Assembly: GCA_902624195.1 (NCBI GenBank)
Contig: CACNWV010000001.1
Span: 1-64,000, forward strand
Source: an uncultured Pelagibacteraceae bacterium
GTDB taxonomy: Bacteria > Pseudomonadota > Alphaproteobacteria > Pelagibacterales > Pelagibacteraceae
Length of the DNA stretch: 64,000 nt
Reading direction: 5' to 3'
Shown: piece by piece, positions 27,429-37,039 of the stretch
Position numbering within the stretch: position 1 is the first letter of the stretch
Layout: every line of letters starts with the position of its first letter
Program-made: the position numbers and the translations under genes
The notes under the pieces: model-generated
Told to the model about the DNA's origin: nothing
The model's database searches: none
The model's input: the letters and a program-made list of their open reading frames with translations, nothing else

Positions 27429-29285
27429 TTAGTGTTGCTTACCAAGAATAGCCTTACCTGTTGGTATTCTCGTATCGTCTACTAATTTTTGTGTAGCTGG
27501 ACTTGGTTCTTTAGTCATTAAACTGACTACCACCATTACAACTAAACAAATTGGTGCTCCAATTAAACCAAATCTTAAGTGGTCAATACCTAAGAATGGA
27601 GTATTTACACCGCCCCATATTGGTACAGAGAATTTAGGGAACACCCACGTTAAGTAAACTGTTCCTGAAATAATTCCCGCCAATATACCAGCGATTGCAC
27701 CTTCTCTAGTAGCCCTCTTCCACCATACACCAAGTACAAGTGGGAAGAATAAGCCTGACATTGCAAAGTCGAATGCCCAAGCAACCGAACCTAAGATACT
27801 TGTTAGCCTGAAAGAGGCTATGTAAGCACCAGCAGCTCCGATTATTACTAGAAGTGTACGAGCAACTAATAGTCTTTTAGCAGTTTCCGCTTTTGGATTA
27901 ATGATCTTGTAGTAAATGTCGTGTGATAACGCATTTGAGATCGCTAAAACTAATCCATCAGCAGTTGACATGGCAGCAGCCATACCACCAGCAAAAACTA
28001 GTCCTGAGATTACAAACGGTAGACCCGCTACTTCTGGAGTAGCTAATACTACAACGTCACCTCTCATGAACCATTCGTTCAACTGAAGTATTCCGTCACC
28101 ATTAAAGTCTGCGATAAATACTTGTTTTACTTCAGACCATCTTTGTACCCATTCTATTGACTGAACTTCAGAAATAGATTTTCCGATAATTCCAGTTGGT
28201 AGATTTGGATCCATTAATGCTAATTTAGACAATGTCGCTAACATAGGTGCTGAAGAGTAAAGTAAGAAAATAAAGAATAGCGACCAAGCTACTGATTTTC
28301 TTGCTGCTCTTACTGTAGGAGTTGTAAAGTATCTCATTAAGATATGAGGTAACGATGCAGTTCCTACCATCATACAAATCGCTAGCGATAAGTATTTCCA
28401 GACAGCCATTCCACCTTCAGGTACTCCAGAGTGAGTTCCAGAGATGTATTTCAATCCTCCTGGTACCCCAGCTGCTTTCATATCTGCGGCGCTGTTTTTA
28501 ACTAGTCCAAATTGTTGTTCAAGTTCGCCAAGTCTTGCAACTTCATCACCTAACATCAAGTGAGGGAAAATTCCTCCACCTACGTTAGAACTAATCCAGA
28601 ATACTGGTATTAAATATGCGATGATTAATACAATGTACTGAGCAACCTGTGTCCAAGTTACGGCTCTCATTCCACCAAGCATTGAACAGATAAGGATACT
28701 TATTAATCCTACCCATACACCTGCTTCGAACGGAATTCCAAGAGCTCTAGAAGCAATTGTTCCCGTAGCATTAATTTGAGCTGTTACGTAAGTAAATGAT
28801 GCTATGAAAAGCACGAATACAGAGCAAGCTCTTACAAGATTACCGCCGTATCGTGTTCCGATAAAATCAGGAACTGTGTAACATCCAAACTTTCTTAGGT
28901 ACGGAGCCATTAAAGTTGCAACAAGTACGTATCCACCTGTCCAACCTACTAAGAAGGCCATATAAGTATAGCCACCAAAGTAAACTCCACCCGCTAAAGC
29001 TACGAATGATGCACCTGACATCCAGTCAGCTGCTGTTGCCATTCCGTTAAATACGGTTGGCACTTGTCTTCCCGCAACATAGTAGGCATCTACTTGAACG
29101 GTTCTTGATAAATATCCGATTAAGGCATAAATCAATACCGTGAAAGCTACGAACATCACTCCGATGTTTTTAGCTGACACACCTGCTTGCTCTGCTAATG
29201 CCATCAGTATGATGAACACTATAAAGCCACCAGTGTAGGTACCATATATTTTAGGAAGGTTTTGTATAAAATCTCCTTTAAACAT
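27429..29285 (-). CDS. Sodium:solute symporter, acetate/monocarboxylate type (ActP-like)
   Basis: Secondary transporter of the SSS family with about 13 membrane helices over 618 residues. Features include YYVAGRQVPTVFNGMATAADWMSGASF (sodium-site and substrate region), GGYVLVATLMAPYLRKFG, and AGGMAAAMSTADGLVLAISNALSHD, as in ActP. A loop at about 345-410 contains FIADFNGDGILQLNEWF, an EF-hand-like insert seen in relatives with a DUF4212 partner. It overlaps the small subunit gene by one base. The acetyl-CoA synthetase gene nearby supports acetate or a similar short acid as substrate; this is inference. Confidence 0.9.
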   Translation of the reverse strand: MFKGDFIQNLPKIYGTYTGGFIVFIILMALAEQAGVSAKNIGVMFVAFTVLIYALIGYLSRTVQVDAYYVAGRQVPTVFNGMATAADWMSGASFVALAGGVYFGGYTYMAFLVGWTGGYVLVATLMAPYLRKFGCYTVPDFIGTRYGGNLVRACSVFVLFIASFTYVTAQINATGTIASRALGIPFEAGVWVGLISILICSMLGGMRAVTWTQVAQYIVLIIAYLIPVFWISSNVGGGIFPHLMLGDEVARLGELEQQFGLVKNSAADMKAAGVPGGLKYISGTHSGVPEGGMAVWKYLSLAICMMVGTASLPHILMRYFTTPTVRAARKSVAWSLFFIFLLYSSAPMLATLSKLALMDPNLPTGIIGKSISEVQSIEWVQRWSEVKQVFIADFNGDGILQLNEWFMRGDVVVLATPEVAGLPFVISGLVFAGGMAAAMSTADGLVLAISNALSHDIYYKIINPKAETAKRLLVARTLLVIIGAAGAYIASFRLTSILGSVAWAFDFAMSGLFFPLVLGVWWKRATREGAIAGILAGIISGTVYLTWVFPKFSVPIWGGVNTPFLGIDHLRFGLIGAPICLVVMVVVSLMTKEPSPATQKLVDDTRIPTGKAILGKQH

Positions 29286-29542
29286 TAGTCATCCTCTCTT
29301 TCTGAGAAACCATGTTCTTCGTCGATTTTTTCTTGTTTATTTGCAGTCCAAAACAAAATTATCACAAAGGCAAGAAGCGAACCTTGCGCAGTCATGTAAT
29401 ATGCTAGTGGATAGCCAAGAAAAGACATCGTGTTCAGTTCAGAACCAAACATGAAGATCACTAATGAGAAGAAAGCCCAAAGAACCAATGTTACTATCAT
29501 ATGGTTTTTGGTCTTATTCCAATATGCGTCTTTATTTGACAT
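29285..29542 (-). CDS. DUF4212 small subunit of the sodium:solute symporter
   Basis: An 85-residue membrane protein with two hydrophobic helices (MIVTLVLWAFFSLVIFMFG and the region around GSLLAFVIILFWTAN), the N-terminal YWNKTKN segment and a charged C-terminus, matching the DUF4212 family. Such proteins are always encoded just before an SSS permease and are thought to be an accessory subunit. A strong AGGGGG ribosome site (29547-29552) precedes the ATG. Overlaps the permease start by one base. Confidence 0.92.
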   Translation of the reverse strand: MSNKDAYWNKTKNHMIVTLVLWAFFSLVIFMFGSELNTMSFLGYPLAYYMTAQGSLLAFVIILFWTANKQEKIDEEHGFSEREDD

Positions 29543-29565
29543 ATTTCCCCCTGTTTATTTTTTTA

Positions 29566-29583
29566 ACTTTTTACGTAAAAAGT
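29566..29583. promoter_or_regulatory. 18-bp perfect palindrome, putative operator of the symporter operon
   Basis: ACTTTTTACGTAAAAAGT reads the same on both strands with no spacer. It lies 24-41 bases upstream of the DUF4212 start codon, just before its ribosome site, inside the 156-base gap shared with the divergent unknown gene. No loop and no GC-rich stem argue against a terminator and for a dimeric regulator site. The regulator is unknown. Confidence 0.55.
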
Positions 29584-29698
29584 ACTCGTATTGTTGCGGA
29601 GCATACTGATTATGAGTTGAATTTAAAGAGAAAAAAGGACCCCAAAACCAAATTGAAATGCTATAAGACAAGTAAACAAAGGGTTTTTTAAATACAAC

Positions 29699-30340
29699 GT
29701 GAAATTGAATCTAAATAAATTGCGAAACACTCTTAGAACCACTCTAATTGACATTTGGGATTACGTCATCCCAATTTGGAAAATTTCAGGACTATTTAAA
29801 AGTATTAAATCAAAAAAAGATTTAGAAAATTTCATTCAGGAGAGATCTGCTCATGTTAGTCAAACAACTCTATACGGTTATTTAAAAACAAGAATTGGAG
29901 TGAAGTATATTGCCATGATGGAGGATGAAGTTTTTTTAAAGTCTATCAATATTGCGAAATGGAATATTTATGTGGTTGCTTTAGCAGATTGCGCTTTTTA
30001 TGTTTTCTCCTACCTAATTTCAGAAAAAAATTTAAAAGAGAATGATTGTAAAGAAATTTATTTAAATATTTTAGAAAATGAGAAAAAAAATGGTCTAAGT
30101 GATGAAATTTTTGATAGAGGTAAAAAAAATTTTTTAGAAAGAATAGAGAAAATAAATTTTTCTAAATATTATTTAAATGATCCTTTTAAAGAGAGCGGCC
30201 AAGCTTTATACTATTGGTCGCCAATTGCAGACGAATTGAAATCACTAGATAAAAAAATAGTTTTAAATTCTATTCATTTAAAATGGGGATTGATGAAGGA
30301 TGAATTTAAAAAATTAACAAAAAATTTGAAATTTAATTAA
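29699..30340 (+). CDS. Conserved-looking protein of unknown function in the acetate locus
   Basis: I do not recognise the family. The 213 residues are soluble apart from one moderately hydrophobic stretch ([20 protein letters not shown], about 81-100), with many charged helices. The predicted start is GTG 29699 with only a weak upstream purine tract, so the start is uncertain. It is divergent from the symporter operon and convergent with acetyl-CoA synthetase, with interlocked stop codons at 30337-30340. A shared role with these acetate genes is possible but only from position. Confidence 0.75.
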   Translation: MKLNLNKLRNTLRTTLIDIWDYVIPIWKISGLFKSIKSKKDLENFIQERSAHVSQTTLYGYLKTRIGVKYIAMMEDEVFLKSINIAKWNIYVVALADCAFYVFSYLISEKNLKENDCKEIYLNILENEKKNGLSDEIFDRGKKNFLERIEKINFSKYYLNDPFKESGQALYYWSPIADELKSLDKKIVLNSIHLKWGLMKDEFKKLTKNLKFN

Positions 30341-32472
30341 CTTTTATTTTGTCTATTTTCTACTAAGGATGCAACAACGCTAGGATCTGCAAGAGTGGTT
30401 GTATCTCCCAAATTATCTGGCTCATTGGCAGCTATTTTTCTTAAAATTCTTCTCATAATTTTACCAGACCTAGTTTTCGGAAGACCTGGTGCGAATTGAA
30501 TAACATCTGGTGTTGCGATTGGACCAATCTGTTTTCGAACCCAAAGTTTTAAGTCTCTTTCAAGATCTCCAGTTGGATTTTCACCTGCGTTTAAAGTTAC
30601 ATAACAATAAAGGCCATTACCTTTTATACTATGTGGAAAACCTACTACCGCTGCCTCTGCAACTTTTGGATGGGCCACAAAAGCGCTTTCTATCTCAGCA
30701 GTTCCTAAATTGTGCCCTGATACGATAATTACATCATCTACTCTTCCAGTAATCCAATAGTATCCGTCTTTATCTCTTCGACAACCATCACCGGTAAAAT
30801 ATTTACCATCAAACTGTGAAAAATATGTATCAATAAACCGTTGGTGGTCACCGTAAACCGTCCTCATTTGTCCTGGCCAAGAAGCCGCCATGCAAAGTCG
30901 TCCTTTACCCTCACCTTTTATAATTTTTCCATCTTTATCAACTAGAACAGGTTTTATACCGTAGAAAGGTTTTGTTGCCGATCCAGGCTTCAAATCTATC
31001 GCCCCAGGCTGAGGAGCAATCAAAATTCCACCAGTTTCGGTCTGCCACCAGGTATCAACTATAGGACACCTTGAGTCCCCAACAGTTTTATAATACCACA
31101 TCCAAGCTTCAGGATTTATTGGCTCTCCAACAGTGCCTAACAATTTTAATGTTTTTCTACTAGTTTTTTTAACTGGTTTATCTCCCTCTCTCATCAAGGA
31201 TCTAATTGCCGTAGGAGCCGTATAAAATATATTTACTTTAAATTTATCGACTATTTGCCACCATCTTGAGCTATCAGGATAATTTGGAACTCCCTCAAAC
31301 ATAATTGTTGTAGCGCCATTTGAAAGTGGACCGTAAATTATGTAGCTATGACCAGTTACCCAACCAATATCGGCTGTACACCAGTAAACATCATTAGATT
31401 TATAGTCAAAAATATACTGGTGTGTCATTGAAGCGTAAACCATGTAACCACCTGTGGTGTGAAGAACACCCTTCGGTTTTCCTGTTGAACCTGAAGTGTA
31501 AAGTATAAACAATGGGTCCTCAGCATTCATTTCCTCTGGTTCACATTTTGTGGACACAGACGAAATTAGTTCTTTGTAAGACACGTCTCTTTCATTGTTC
31601 CAGTCGACTTGGTTGCCCGTTCTTTCCACCACTACACATTTCTTTACGCCAGGACATTGATCTAAAGCTTCATCGGCAATTTTTTTGAGTGGAATAATTT
31701 TTCCACCTCTTACGCCTTCGTCAGCTGTGATCAAATACTCTGACTCACAATCTGTTATTCTTGTTGCTATAGAGTCCGGAGAAAAACCACCAAAAATAAT
31801 CGAGTGAACTGCACCTATTCTAGCACAAGCTAACATAATGTAGGCCAGCTCTGGTATCATAGTAAGGTAAATTGTTACTCTATCACCTTTTTGTATTCCT
31901 AAACTCTTCAGTCCGTTTGCAGCCTTACAAACATTTTGATGTAATTCTTTGTAAGAAATCTTTTTTGTATCAGCAGGATCGTCACCAACCCATATGATGG
32001 CGGTTTTACTTGGATTTTTCTTTAGATGTCTATCTATACAATTAGCAGAAGCATTTAAAGTTCCATCATAATACCACTTTATTTTAACCTCATCTTTGCT
32101 GTACTTAACATCTTTAATTTTGGTATACTTTTTCATCCAAGTAATTCTTTTTCCCTCTTTAGCCCAAAATTTATCGTTTTCTTTTATGGACATTTTATAT
32201 TTCTTTTTATATTTTGAGTCGTTCACGTAGGCATGATTTGCCCAACTATCTGACACTCTTATAACTGAATTACCGTCACTGTCTTTAGAGTACGTAGGAG
32301 CTTTAAAGATAATTCGTCTTGTTTTTTTAGCTTTTTTTCTGGATTTTTTCCTTTTCCTGGATTTCTTATTTTTCTTCCTAGGTCTGCTAACTTTTTTAGA
32401 CTTTTTTACTTTTCTAGATTTCTTTCTAGACTTTTTTACTTTTGATTTTTTCTTTTTTTTCTTTTTAGCCAC
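30337..32472 (-). CDS. acsA: Acetyl-CoA synthetase with Lys/Arg-rich N-terminal extension
   Basis: AMP-forming ligase converting acetate, ATP and CoA to acetyl-CoA. The ATP loop [19 protein letters not shown], and the C-terminal [14 protein letters not shown] with the acetylatable lysine are all present. The body (about 74-711) aligns with E. coli Acs. Residues 1-53 are an added tail with 28 Lys and 9 Arg in KKSRK-like repeats. The start is GTG 32470-32472, supported by an AGGGG ribosome site (32478-32482) five bases upstream. The next in-frame ATG (codon 94, base 32193) has no such site and would remove conserved residues. Together with the nearby symporter it forms an acetate uptake and activation locus. 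Confidence 0.96.
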   Translation of the reverse strand: MAKKKKKKKSKVKKSRKKSRKVKKSKKVSRPRKKNKKSRKRKKSRKKAKKTRRIIFKAPTYSKDSDGNSVIRVSDSWANHAYVNDSKYKKKYKMSIKENDKFWAKEGKRITWMKKYTKIKDVKYSKDEVKIKWYYDGTLNASANCIDRHLKKNPSKTAIIWVGDDPADTKKISYKELHQNVCKAANGLKSLGIQKGDRVTIYLTMIPELAYIMLACARIGAVHSIIFGGFSPDSIATRITDCESEYLITADEGVRGGKIIPLKKIADEALDQCPGVKKCVVVERTGNQVDWNNERDVSYKELISSVSTKCEPEEMNAEDPLFILYTSGSTGKPKGVLHTTGGYMVYASMTHQYIFDYKSNDVYWCTADIGWVTGHSYIIYGPLSNGATTIMFEGVPNYPDSSRWWQIVDKFKVNIFYTAPTAIRSLMREGDKPVKKTSRKTLKLLGTVGEPINPEAWMWYYKTVGDSRCPIVDTWWQTETGGILIAPQPGAIDLKPGSATKPFYGIKPVLVDKDGKIIKGEGKGRLCMAASWPGQMRTVYGDHQRFIDTYFSQFDGKYFTGDGCRRDKDGYYWITGRVDDVIIVSGHNLGTAEIESAFVAHPKVAEAAVVGFPHSIKGNGLYCYVTLNAGENPTGDLERDLKLWVRKQIGPIATPDVIQFAPGLPKTRSGKIMRRILRKIAANEPDNLGDTTTLADPSVVASLVENRQNKS

Positions 32473-32477
32473 AAATA

Positions 32478-32482
32478 CCCCT
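32478..32482 (-). promoter_or_regulatory. Ribosome binding site deciding the acsA GTG start
   Basis: The minus strand reads AGGGG, then five bases (TATTT), then GTG. This is a good Shine-Dalgarno site by the standards of this window and is the main evidence that the basic tail of acetyl-CoA synthetase is translated. Confidence 0.7.
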
Positions 32483-32489
32483 AATTTTT

Positions 32490-32903
32490 TTATACTTTAC
32501 CCATGTTACAAATAATTTTCCAGCTTTTATAATCTATTGGCATTACTGACAACCTGCTCTGTTTTATCAACGCTAAATGAGAAATTTTCTTGTTTTTTTT
32601 AATTTTTTCCAAAGAAATAGCCCTTTTAAATTTACTTACAAACCTAACTTGAACGGCCACAAACCTCTTTTTCTTATCAGTTTTATCGATAAACGCTGAT
32701 TTAATTACTTTAACTATACCAACAATTTCTTTTCCAATATTTGAATGATAAAAAAAACATAAATCATTATTTTTCATTTTTCTCAAATTGTTTGCAGCTT
32801 GATAATTTCTTACTCCATCCCAGGCAGCACCTTTTATGCCAGCTTTTTTTTGCTGTTCAATCGACCAGACATCGGGTTCAGATTTAAGTAACCAATAATT
32901 CAT
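32490..32903 (-). CDS. EVE-domain protein
   Basis: The 137-residue protein is a single EVE (PUA-like) domain: [18 protein letters not shown] at the N-terminus, [19 protein letters not shown], and [23 protein letters not shown] domains belong to the modified-base-binding PUASH group, and stand-alone ones are common next to tsaD-type genes. Its ligand is unknown. It shares one base with tsaD. Confidence 0.93.
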   Translation of the reverse strand: MNYWLLKSEPDVWSIEQQKKAGIKGAAWDGVRNYQAANNLRKMKNNDLCFFYHSNIGKEIVGIVKVIKSAFIDKTDKKKRFVAVQVRFVSKFKRAISLEKIKKNKKISHLALIKQSRLSVMPIDYKSWKIICNMGKV

Positions 32904-33979
32904 TATAACTTTAAACCTGGCCCTTTCATGTAGGGTGCATTTCTATCTAAAGGCCATCTAGATTTAGCTTCAACATCTATATTATTTAATAAATTTTTTT
33001 TAAATCTTTGAATACCGGCCCAGGCAATCATAGCAGCATTATCACCACAAAATTTTAAATTAGGATAAACAGTTTTAAATCCCATTTCGTCTGAAAGTTT
33101 TTTTAAATTTTCTCTTATCGAAATATTAGCAGCCACACCTCCAGCTACGACTAAATTTATATTCGATGTATTTATTTTTTCTTTAAACATTTCAATTGCA
33201 ATTTTTGTTTTTTTATAAAGAATTTTGTTTATGGTATTTTGAAAAGACGCTGCAAGATTAAATTTTAATTTATCGCTACCATTTATCTTTTTTGACTCTC
33301 TTAAAACAGCAGTTTTAAGCCCAGCAAATGATAAATTACATCCTGCTTTATTTATTATTGGTTCAGGAAGTTTAAAAAAGTTTTTGTCTCCTAATTTTGC
33401 AAATTTCTCAACGCTCGGCCCTCCTGGATATCCTAGATCAAGCATTTTTGCAGTTTTATCAAACGCTTCGCCTAAAGCGTCGTCGATTGTGGTTCCTAAT
33501 TGTTCGTATTCATTAATATCTTTCACAATTAAAAATTGGGAGTGACCTCCGGAGATTAATAAAAGTAAATAAGGGAATTTAATATTATTTTCTAGTCCTG
33601 GACTAAGAGCATGACCCTCTAAATGATTGACCGCAACAAATGGCTTACTTGAAAATGCAGCGATTGATTTACCTATGTTTAATCCAACTGTTAAGCATAC
33701 AATTAAACCTGGTCCCGCAGTAGCTGCAATTCCGTTTATTTCATTTAAAGAAACTTTACTTTCCTCTAAAGCAGTTTTGATTATATATTCAATATTTTCT
33801 AAATGCGCTCTAGCAGCTAATTCAGGTACTACTCCTCCAAATTTTTTATGCTCTGAAATCTGACTTGAAACGATATTTGATAAAATATCTGCAGTGCCTT
33901 TATCGTTTTCCCTAATTACAGCAGCTGCAGTTTCATCACAACTTGTTTCAATTCCTAAAAATGTAATCTTTTTTGTCAT
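32903..33979 (-). CDS. tsaD: tRNA N6-adenosine threonylcarbamoyltransferase TsaD
   Basis: Transfers threonylcarbamoyl to A37 of ANN-decoding tRNAs with TsaB and TsaE. The ASKHA-fold protein starts ITFLGIETSCDETAAAV. The metal-binding HLEGH motif (in VAVNHLEGHALSPG) and the late VAGGVAANISIREN and DNAAMIAW motifs are intact. Length 358 is slightly longer than E. coli (337). It is divergent from hemC, a common alphaproteobacterial arrangement. Confidence 0.97.
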   Translation of the reverse strand: MTKKITFLGIETSCDETAAAVIRENDKGTADILSNIVSSQISEHKKFGGVVPELAARAHLENIEYIIKTALEESKVSLNEINGIAATAGPGLIVCLTVGLNIGKSIAAFSSKPFVAVNHLEGHALSPGLENNIKFPYLLLLISGGHSQFLIVKDINEYEQLGTTIDDALGEAFDKTAKMLDLGYPGGPSVEKFAKLGDKNFFKLPEPIINKAGCNLSFAGLKTAVLRESKKINGSDKLKFNLAASFQNTINKILYKKTKIAIEMFKEKINTSNINLVVAGGVAANISIRENLKKLSDEMGFKTVYPNLKFCGDNAAMIAWAGIQRFKKNLLNNIDVEAKSRWPLDRNAPYMKGPGLKL

Positions 33980-34034
33980 CTCTTTTTAAAATTAAAATAG
34001 TATAAAATATTTTTATCAAATATATAATCAATTA

Positions 34035-34952
34035 ATGACAAAAATTACAATTGGAGCTCGAGGTAGTAAACTTTCATTAGCCTATGTGAAAAAAGTTAAG
34101 GAGCTATTAATAAAAAACAATAATGACCTTAAAGAGGAAAATATTAATTTTAAAGCTATAAAAACATCAGGTGATTTAAATTTAAATAAGAACATCTCAG
34201 AAATAGGTGGAAAAAATTTATTTTGTAAGGAAATTGAAGAAAGTTTATTAAAAAAAGAAATAGATATTGCTGTCCATTCCCTAAAAGATATGGAGGCCAA
34301 TGAGAATGAGAATCTTTTGATTGGAGCATATGTTAAACGGAATGATTACCGAGATGCAATCATTAGTGAAAAAATTAAAAATATTTCAGATTTAAAAGAT
34401 GGTGTAAAAATCGGCTCAAGTTCAAAAAGGAGAGAGCTTCAATTAAAAAAAATCAATAATAAAATTTCTGTAATTAATATTCGAGGAAATATTGACACTA
34501 GAATAAATAAAATCAACGAGAACAACTTAGACGGAATCATCCTTGCGGCCGCTGGAATAAAATCACTTAAACTCCATAAAAAGATTAGCTTCATATTTAA
34601 TGTCGAACGTATTTTACCAGCAGTGGGACAAGGAATAATTGCTGTGCAATGTAGAAAAGAGGATGAAATTAAAAATTTAATAAAAAAAATAAACGATAAT
34701 ACAACTAGTTTATGCGCAATAGCTGAAAGAAAAATGCTTCAAACAATTGGAGGTGATTGTGATACTGCAATAGGCGGGCTAGCAGAAATTGAAAACCATA
34801 ATTTAAAACTAAAAGCTCAGCTTTTTTCCGATAGTGGTCAAGAAAGTTTTGAATACGAACTAACAGGAAGAGAGGCTGATGCTTCTTTTATAGGAAAAAG
34901 TGTCGGGAAAAAATTATTAGATTTAGCTGGGGAAAAATTTAAAAAAAAATGA
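34035..34952 (+). CDS. hemC: Hydroxymethylbilane synthase HemC
   Basis: Polymerises four porphobilinogens into hydroxymethylbilane. N-terminal ITIGARGSKLSLAY, AVHSLKDME with the catalytic Asp region, and the dipyrromethane-cofactor Cys in IGGDCDTAIGG are visible. Length 305 is normal. The hemD start overlaps its stop by 4 bases, linking two consecutive steps of tetrapyrrole synthesis. Confidence 0.97.
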   Translation: MTKITIGARGSKLSLAYVKKVKELLIKNNNDLKEENINFKAIKTSGDLNLNKNISEIGGKNLFCKEIEESLLKKEIDIAVHSLKDMEANENENLLIGAYVKRNDYRDAIISEKIKNISDLKDGVKIGSSSKRRELQLKKINNKISVINIRGNIDTRINKINENNLDGIILAAAGIKSLKLHKKISFIFNVERILPAVGQGIIAVQCRKEDEIKNLIKKINDNTTSLCAIAERKMLQTIGGDCDTAIGGLAEIENHNLKLKAQLFSDSGQESFEYELTGREADASFIGKSVGKKLLDLAGEKFKKK

Positions 34953-35647
34953 ATATTATAATAACAAGGCCCTTAATAGACTCCGAGGATTTAATGGGCA
35001 AACTATTTTCTTTAGGTCATAAAATTATTCATGTGCCCACTTTAAAAATCTCTAAAGCAGAACTTGATCCTATTGATCCTGATAAATATAATGCATTTAT
35101 ATTTACTAGTGCTAATGCAATAAGAAGTCTTAAATTATTAAAATCAGATAGAAATAAACTTTGTTTCTGCGTAGGAGCAATTACAGAAAAGATTGTAAGA
35201 CAACACGGCTATAACAATACAATTTCTGCTGGCGGAACGATAAATGCTTTAAAGAATATTATTATTAATTCAGGTGACTTAGATAAAAAAAAAGCTTTAG
35301 CGTATGTGTGCGGAGATAATATTACTTCAGACTTAGATCTAGAGCTGAAAAAAGAGGGTTTTTTAATAGAAAAAATCATTAATTACACTTCAGAAAAGAT
35401 TAAAGAATTAAATATAGATACGAATAATTTAATTAACGATCATCCTCCTGACATAATTTTTGTTTACTCAAAAAGGAGCGCAGAAAGCTTTATTGATCTT
35501 ATGAAAAAATATTCACTTAAAGGGCTGATGACAGACTCAAAAGTTATGTGTATAAGTGAGAAAGTTTTAAATGTATTTAAGCAGACTGGTTGGAAAAGGC
35601 TGGAAATATTCGAAGCCGGAGAAGAATTAACAAAGTTAAAGAAATAA
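34949..35647 (+). CDS. hemD: Uroporphyrinogen-III synthase HemD
   Basis: Cyclises hydroxymethylbilane to uroporphyrinogen III. The sequence is divergent, as usual for this family, but has the two-domain pattern IIITRPLIDSEDLMGKL, NAFIFTSANAIRSL, LCFCVGAITEKIV and IIFVYSKRSAESFIDLM. Length 232 and coupling to hemC support the call. It is followed four bases later by the mechanosensitive channel gene. Confidence 0.92.
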   Translation: MNIIITRPLIDSEDLMGKLFSLGHKIIHVPTLKISKAELDPIDPDKYNAFIFTSANAIRSLKLLKSDRNKLCFCVGAITEKIVRQHGYNNTISAGGTINALKNIIINSGDLDKKKALAYVCGDNITSDLDLELKKEGFLIEKIINYTSEKIKELNIDTNNLINDHPPDIIFVYSKRSAESFIDLMKKYSLKGLMTDSKVMCISEKVLNVFKQTGWKRLEIFEAGEELTKLKK

Positions 35648-35651
35648 TTGA

Positions 35652-36743
35652 ATGGAAGTATTAGAAAATTTTAAAAATTTGTTTTTTGATGTTTGGAACA
35701 AAGGAATATCTGGAGTTAATATTTCCGAAATCGTTATAGCCTTGTTAATATTCCTTTTTTTTCTTTTTTTGAGAGGTATTTTCTCAAAATTTGTCATTAA
35801 GCGATTAGAAAAATACGTGTCGAAAACTACAAATAATTTTGACAATTCGTTAGTTTTTTCTATGGAAGGACCTGCAAAATTCTTTCCAATCGTTTTAGGG
35901 TTTTTTGTTTCCACAAGTTATTTAACTATTGAAAATCAAGCAGCCGAATTTCTTGAAACTATTAATCGTTCTTTGATCACAATTTTAATTTTTTGGACTT
36001 TTCACCAAATAATTGGCCCACTTTCAGTTGTCATAAAATCAATAGGAGATCTTATTTCTCGGGATCTTGTGAACTGGATTATAAAAGCAATTAAAGTTCT
36101 AATTTTTATATTAGGAGTAGCTGCGGTATTAGAACTTTGGGGAATTAAAATTGGCCCAATCATAGCTGGTCTAGGCTTATTCGGTGTTGCAGTTGCATTA
36201 GGTGCACAAGACCTGTTTAAGAATCTTATTTCAGGAATTTTAGTTTTAGTCGAAAGGAGATTCCAAGTTGGTGATTGGATTTTTGTAGAGGATGTTATAG
36301 AGGGAACAGTTGAGTCTATTGGCTTTAGATCTACTGTTGTAAGAAGATTTGACAAATCCTTAGCTACAATACCTAATTTTCAGTTCGCTGAGAAAGCAGT
36401 AATAAATAATTCTCAAATCACTAATAGGAGAATTAACTGGATTATAGGTCTTGAATATAGAACAACTAGCAAGCAACTTTCTGATATTAAAAAAGAAATT
36501 GAAGAATATATTAAAAAAAGTGAACATTTCACTACTTCTGATAAGACTATTCTTTCTGTGAAAATTGATCAGTTTGCAGCAAGCTCTATAGATATTAAAT
36601 TAATATGTTTTACCAAAACTAAACATTATCTCGAATGGATGAAAGTAAAAGATATTCTTGCTATCGAAATAAAAAATATTGTTGAAAAACATAGAGCATC
36701 TTTTGCATTTCCAAGCACATCAATTTACGTGGAGAAAAATTAA
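35652..36743 (+). CDS. MscS-family mechanosensitive ion channel
   Basis: Inner-membrane channel family that releases solutes on hypo-osmotic shock. About five hydrophobic segments precede the pore-helix region (AGLGLFGVAVALGAQDLFKNLISGI, with the small-residue packing typical of MscS TM3). The beta domain follows (QVGDWIFVEDVIEGTVESIGFRSTVVRRFD), then an alpha/beta C-terminal domain. Length 363, a medium-size MscS. It shares one base with the YggT gene. Confidence 0.94.
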   Translation: MEVLENFKNLFFDVWNKGISGVNISEIVIALLIFLFFLFLRGIFSKFVIKRLEKYVSKTTNNFDNSLVFSMEGPAKFFPIVLGFFVSTSYLTIENQAAEFLETINRSLITILIFWTFHQIIGPLSVVIKSIGDLISRDLVNWIIKAIKVLIFILGVAAVLELWGIKIGPIIAGLGLFGVAVALGAQDLFKNLISGILVLVERRFQVGDWIFVEDVIEGTVESIGFRSTVVRRFDKSLATIPNFQFAEKAVINNSQITNRRINWIIGLEYRTTSKQLSDIKKEIEEYIKKSEHFTTSDKTILSVKIDQFAASSIDIKLICFTKTKHYLEWMKVKDILAIEIKNIVEKHRASFAFPSTSIYVEKN

Positions 36744-37039
36744 TGAAATCGATATTGATTCTGTTTGACAACATAGTGAGTCTTTATATCTGGGTATTAA
36801 TTATTCACGTAATATTCAGTTGGCTAGTTGCCTTTAATGTTTTAAATACAAGTAATCGTTTTGTTTATTCTATTTTAGACATTTCCTATAAATTGACAGC
36901 ACCACCTCTTAATTTTATCAGAAGATTTTTACCTAACTTAGGTTCTATAGATATTTCTCCAGTAATACTTATTTTAGGATTAATGTTTTTTAGAAATTTA
37001 GTTTTTGAAATGCTTGCACCAGGATTATTTTTAAGATGA
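36743..37039 (+). CDS. YggT-family membrane protein
   Basis: The 98-residue protein has two hydrophobic helices flanking the family motif YKLTAPPLNFIRRFLPNLGSIDISPV. YggT (CCB3 or Ycf19 in plastids) has been linked to cytochrome b6 heme attachment or osmotic stress in other systems; its role here is not known. It overlaps folD by 4 bases and shares one base with the MscS gene. Confidence 0.93.
   Translation: MKSILILFDNIVSLYIWVLIIHVIFSWLVAFNVLNTSNRFVYSILDISYKLTAPPLNFIRRFLPNLGSIDISPVILILGLMFFRNLVFEMLAPGLFLR

Noticed and set aside
32193..32472. Start of acetyl-CoA synthetase at internal ATG 32193, removing the basic tail
   Set aside because: That ATG lacks a ribosome site and would delete residues matching the Acs N-terminus; GTG 32472 has AGGGG at good spacing.
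36002..36355. Minus-strand frame inside the MscS gene
   Set aside because: Antisense shadow of the pore and beta domains; Thr/Pro-rich with no structure.
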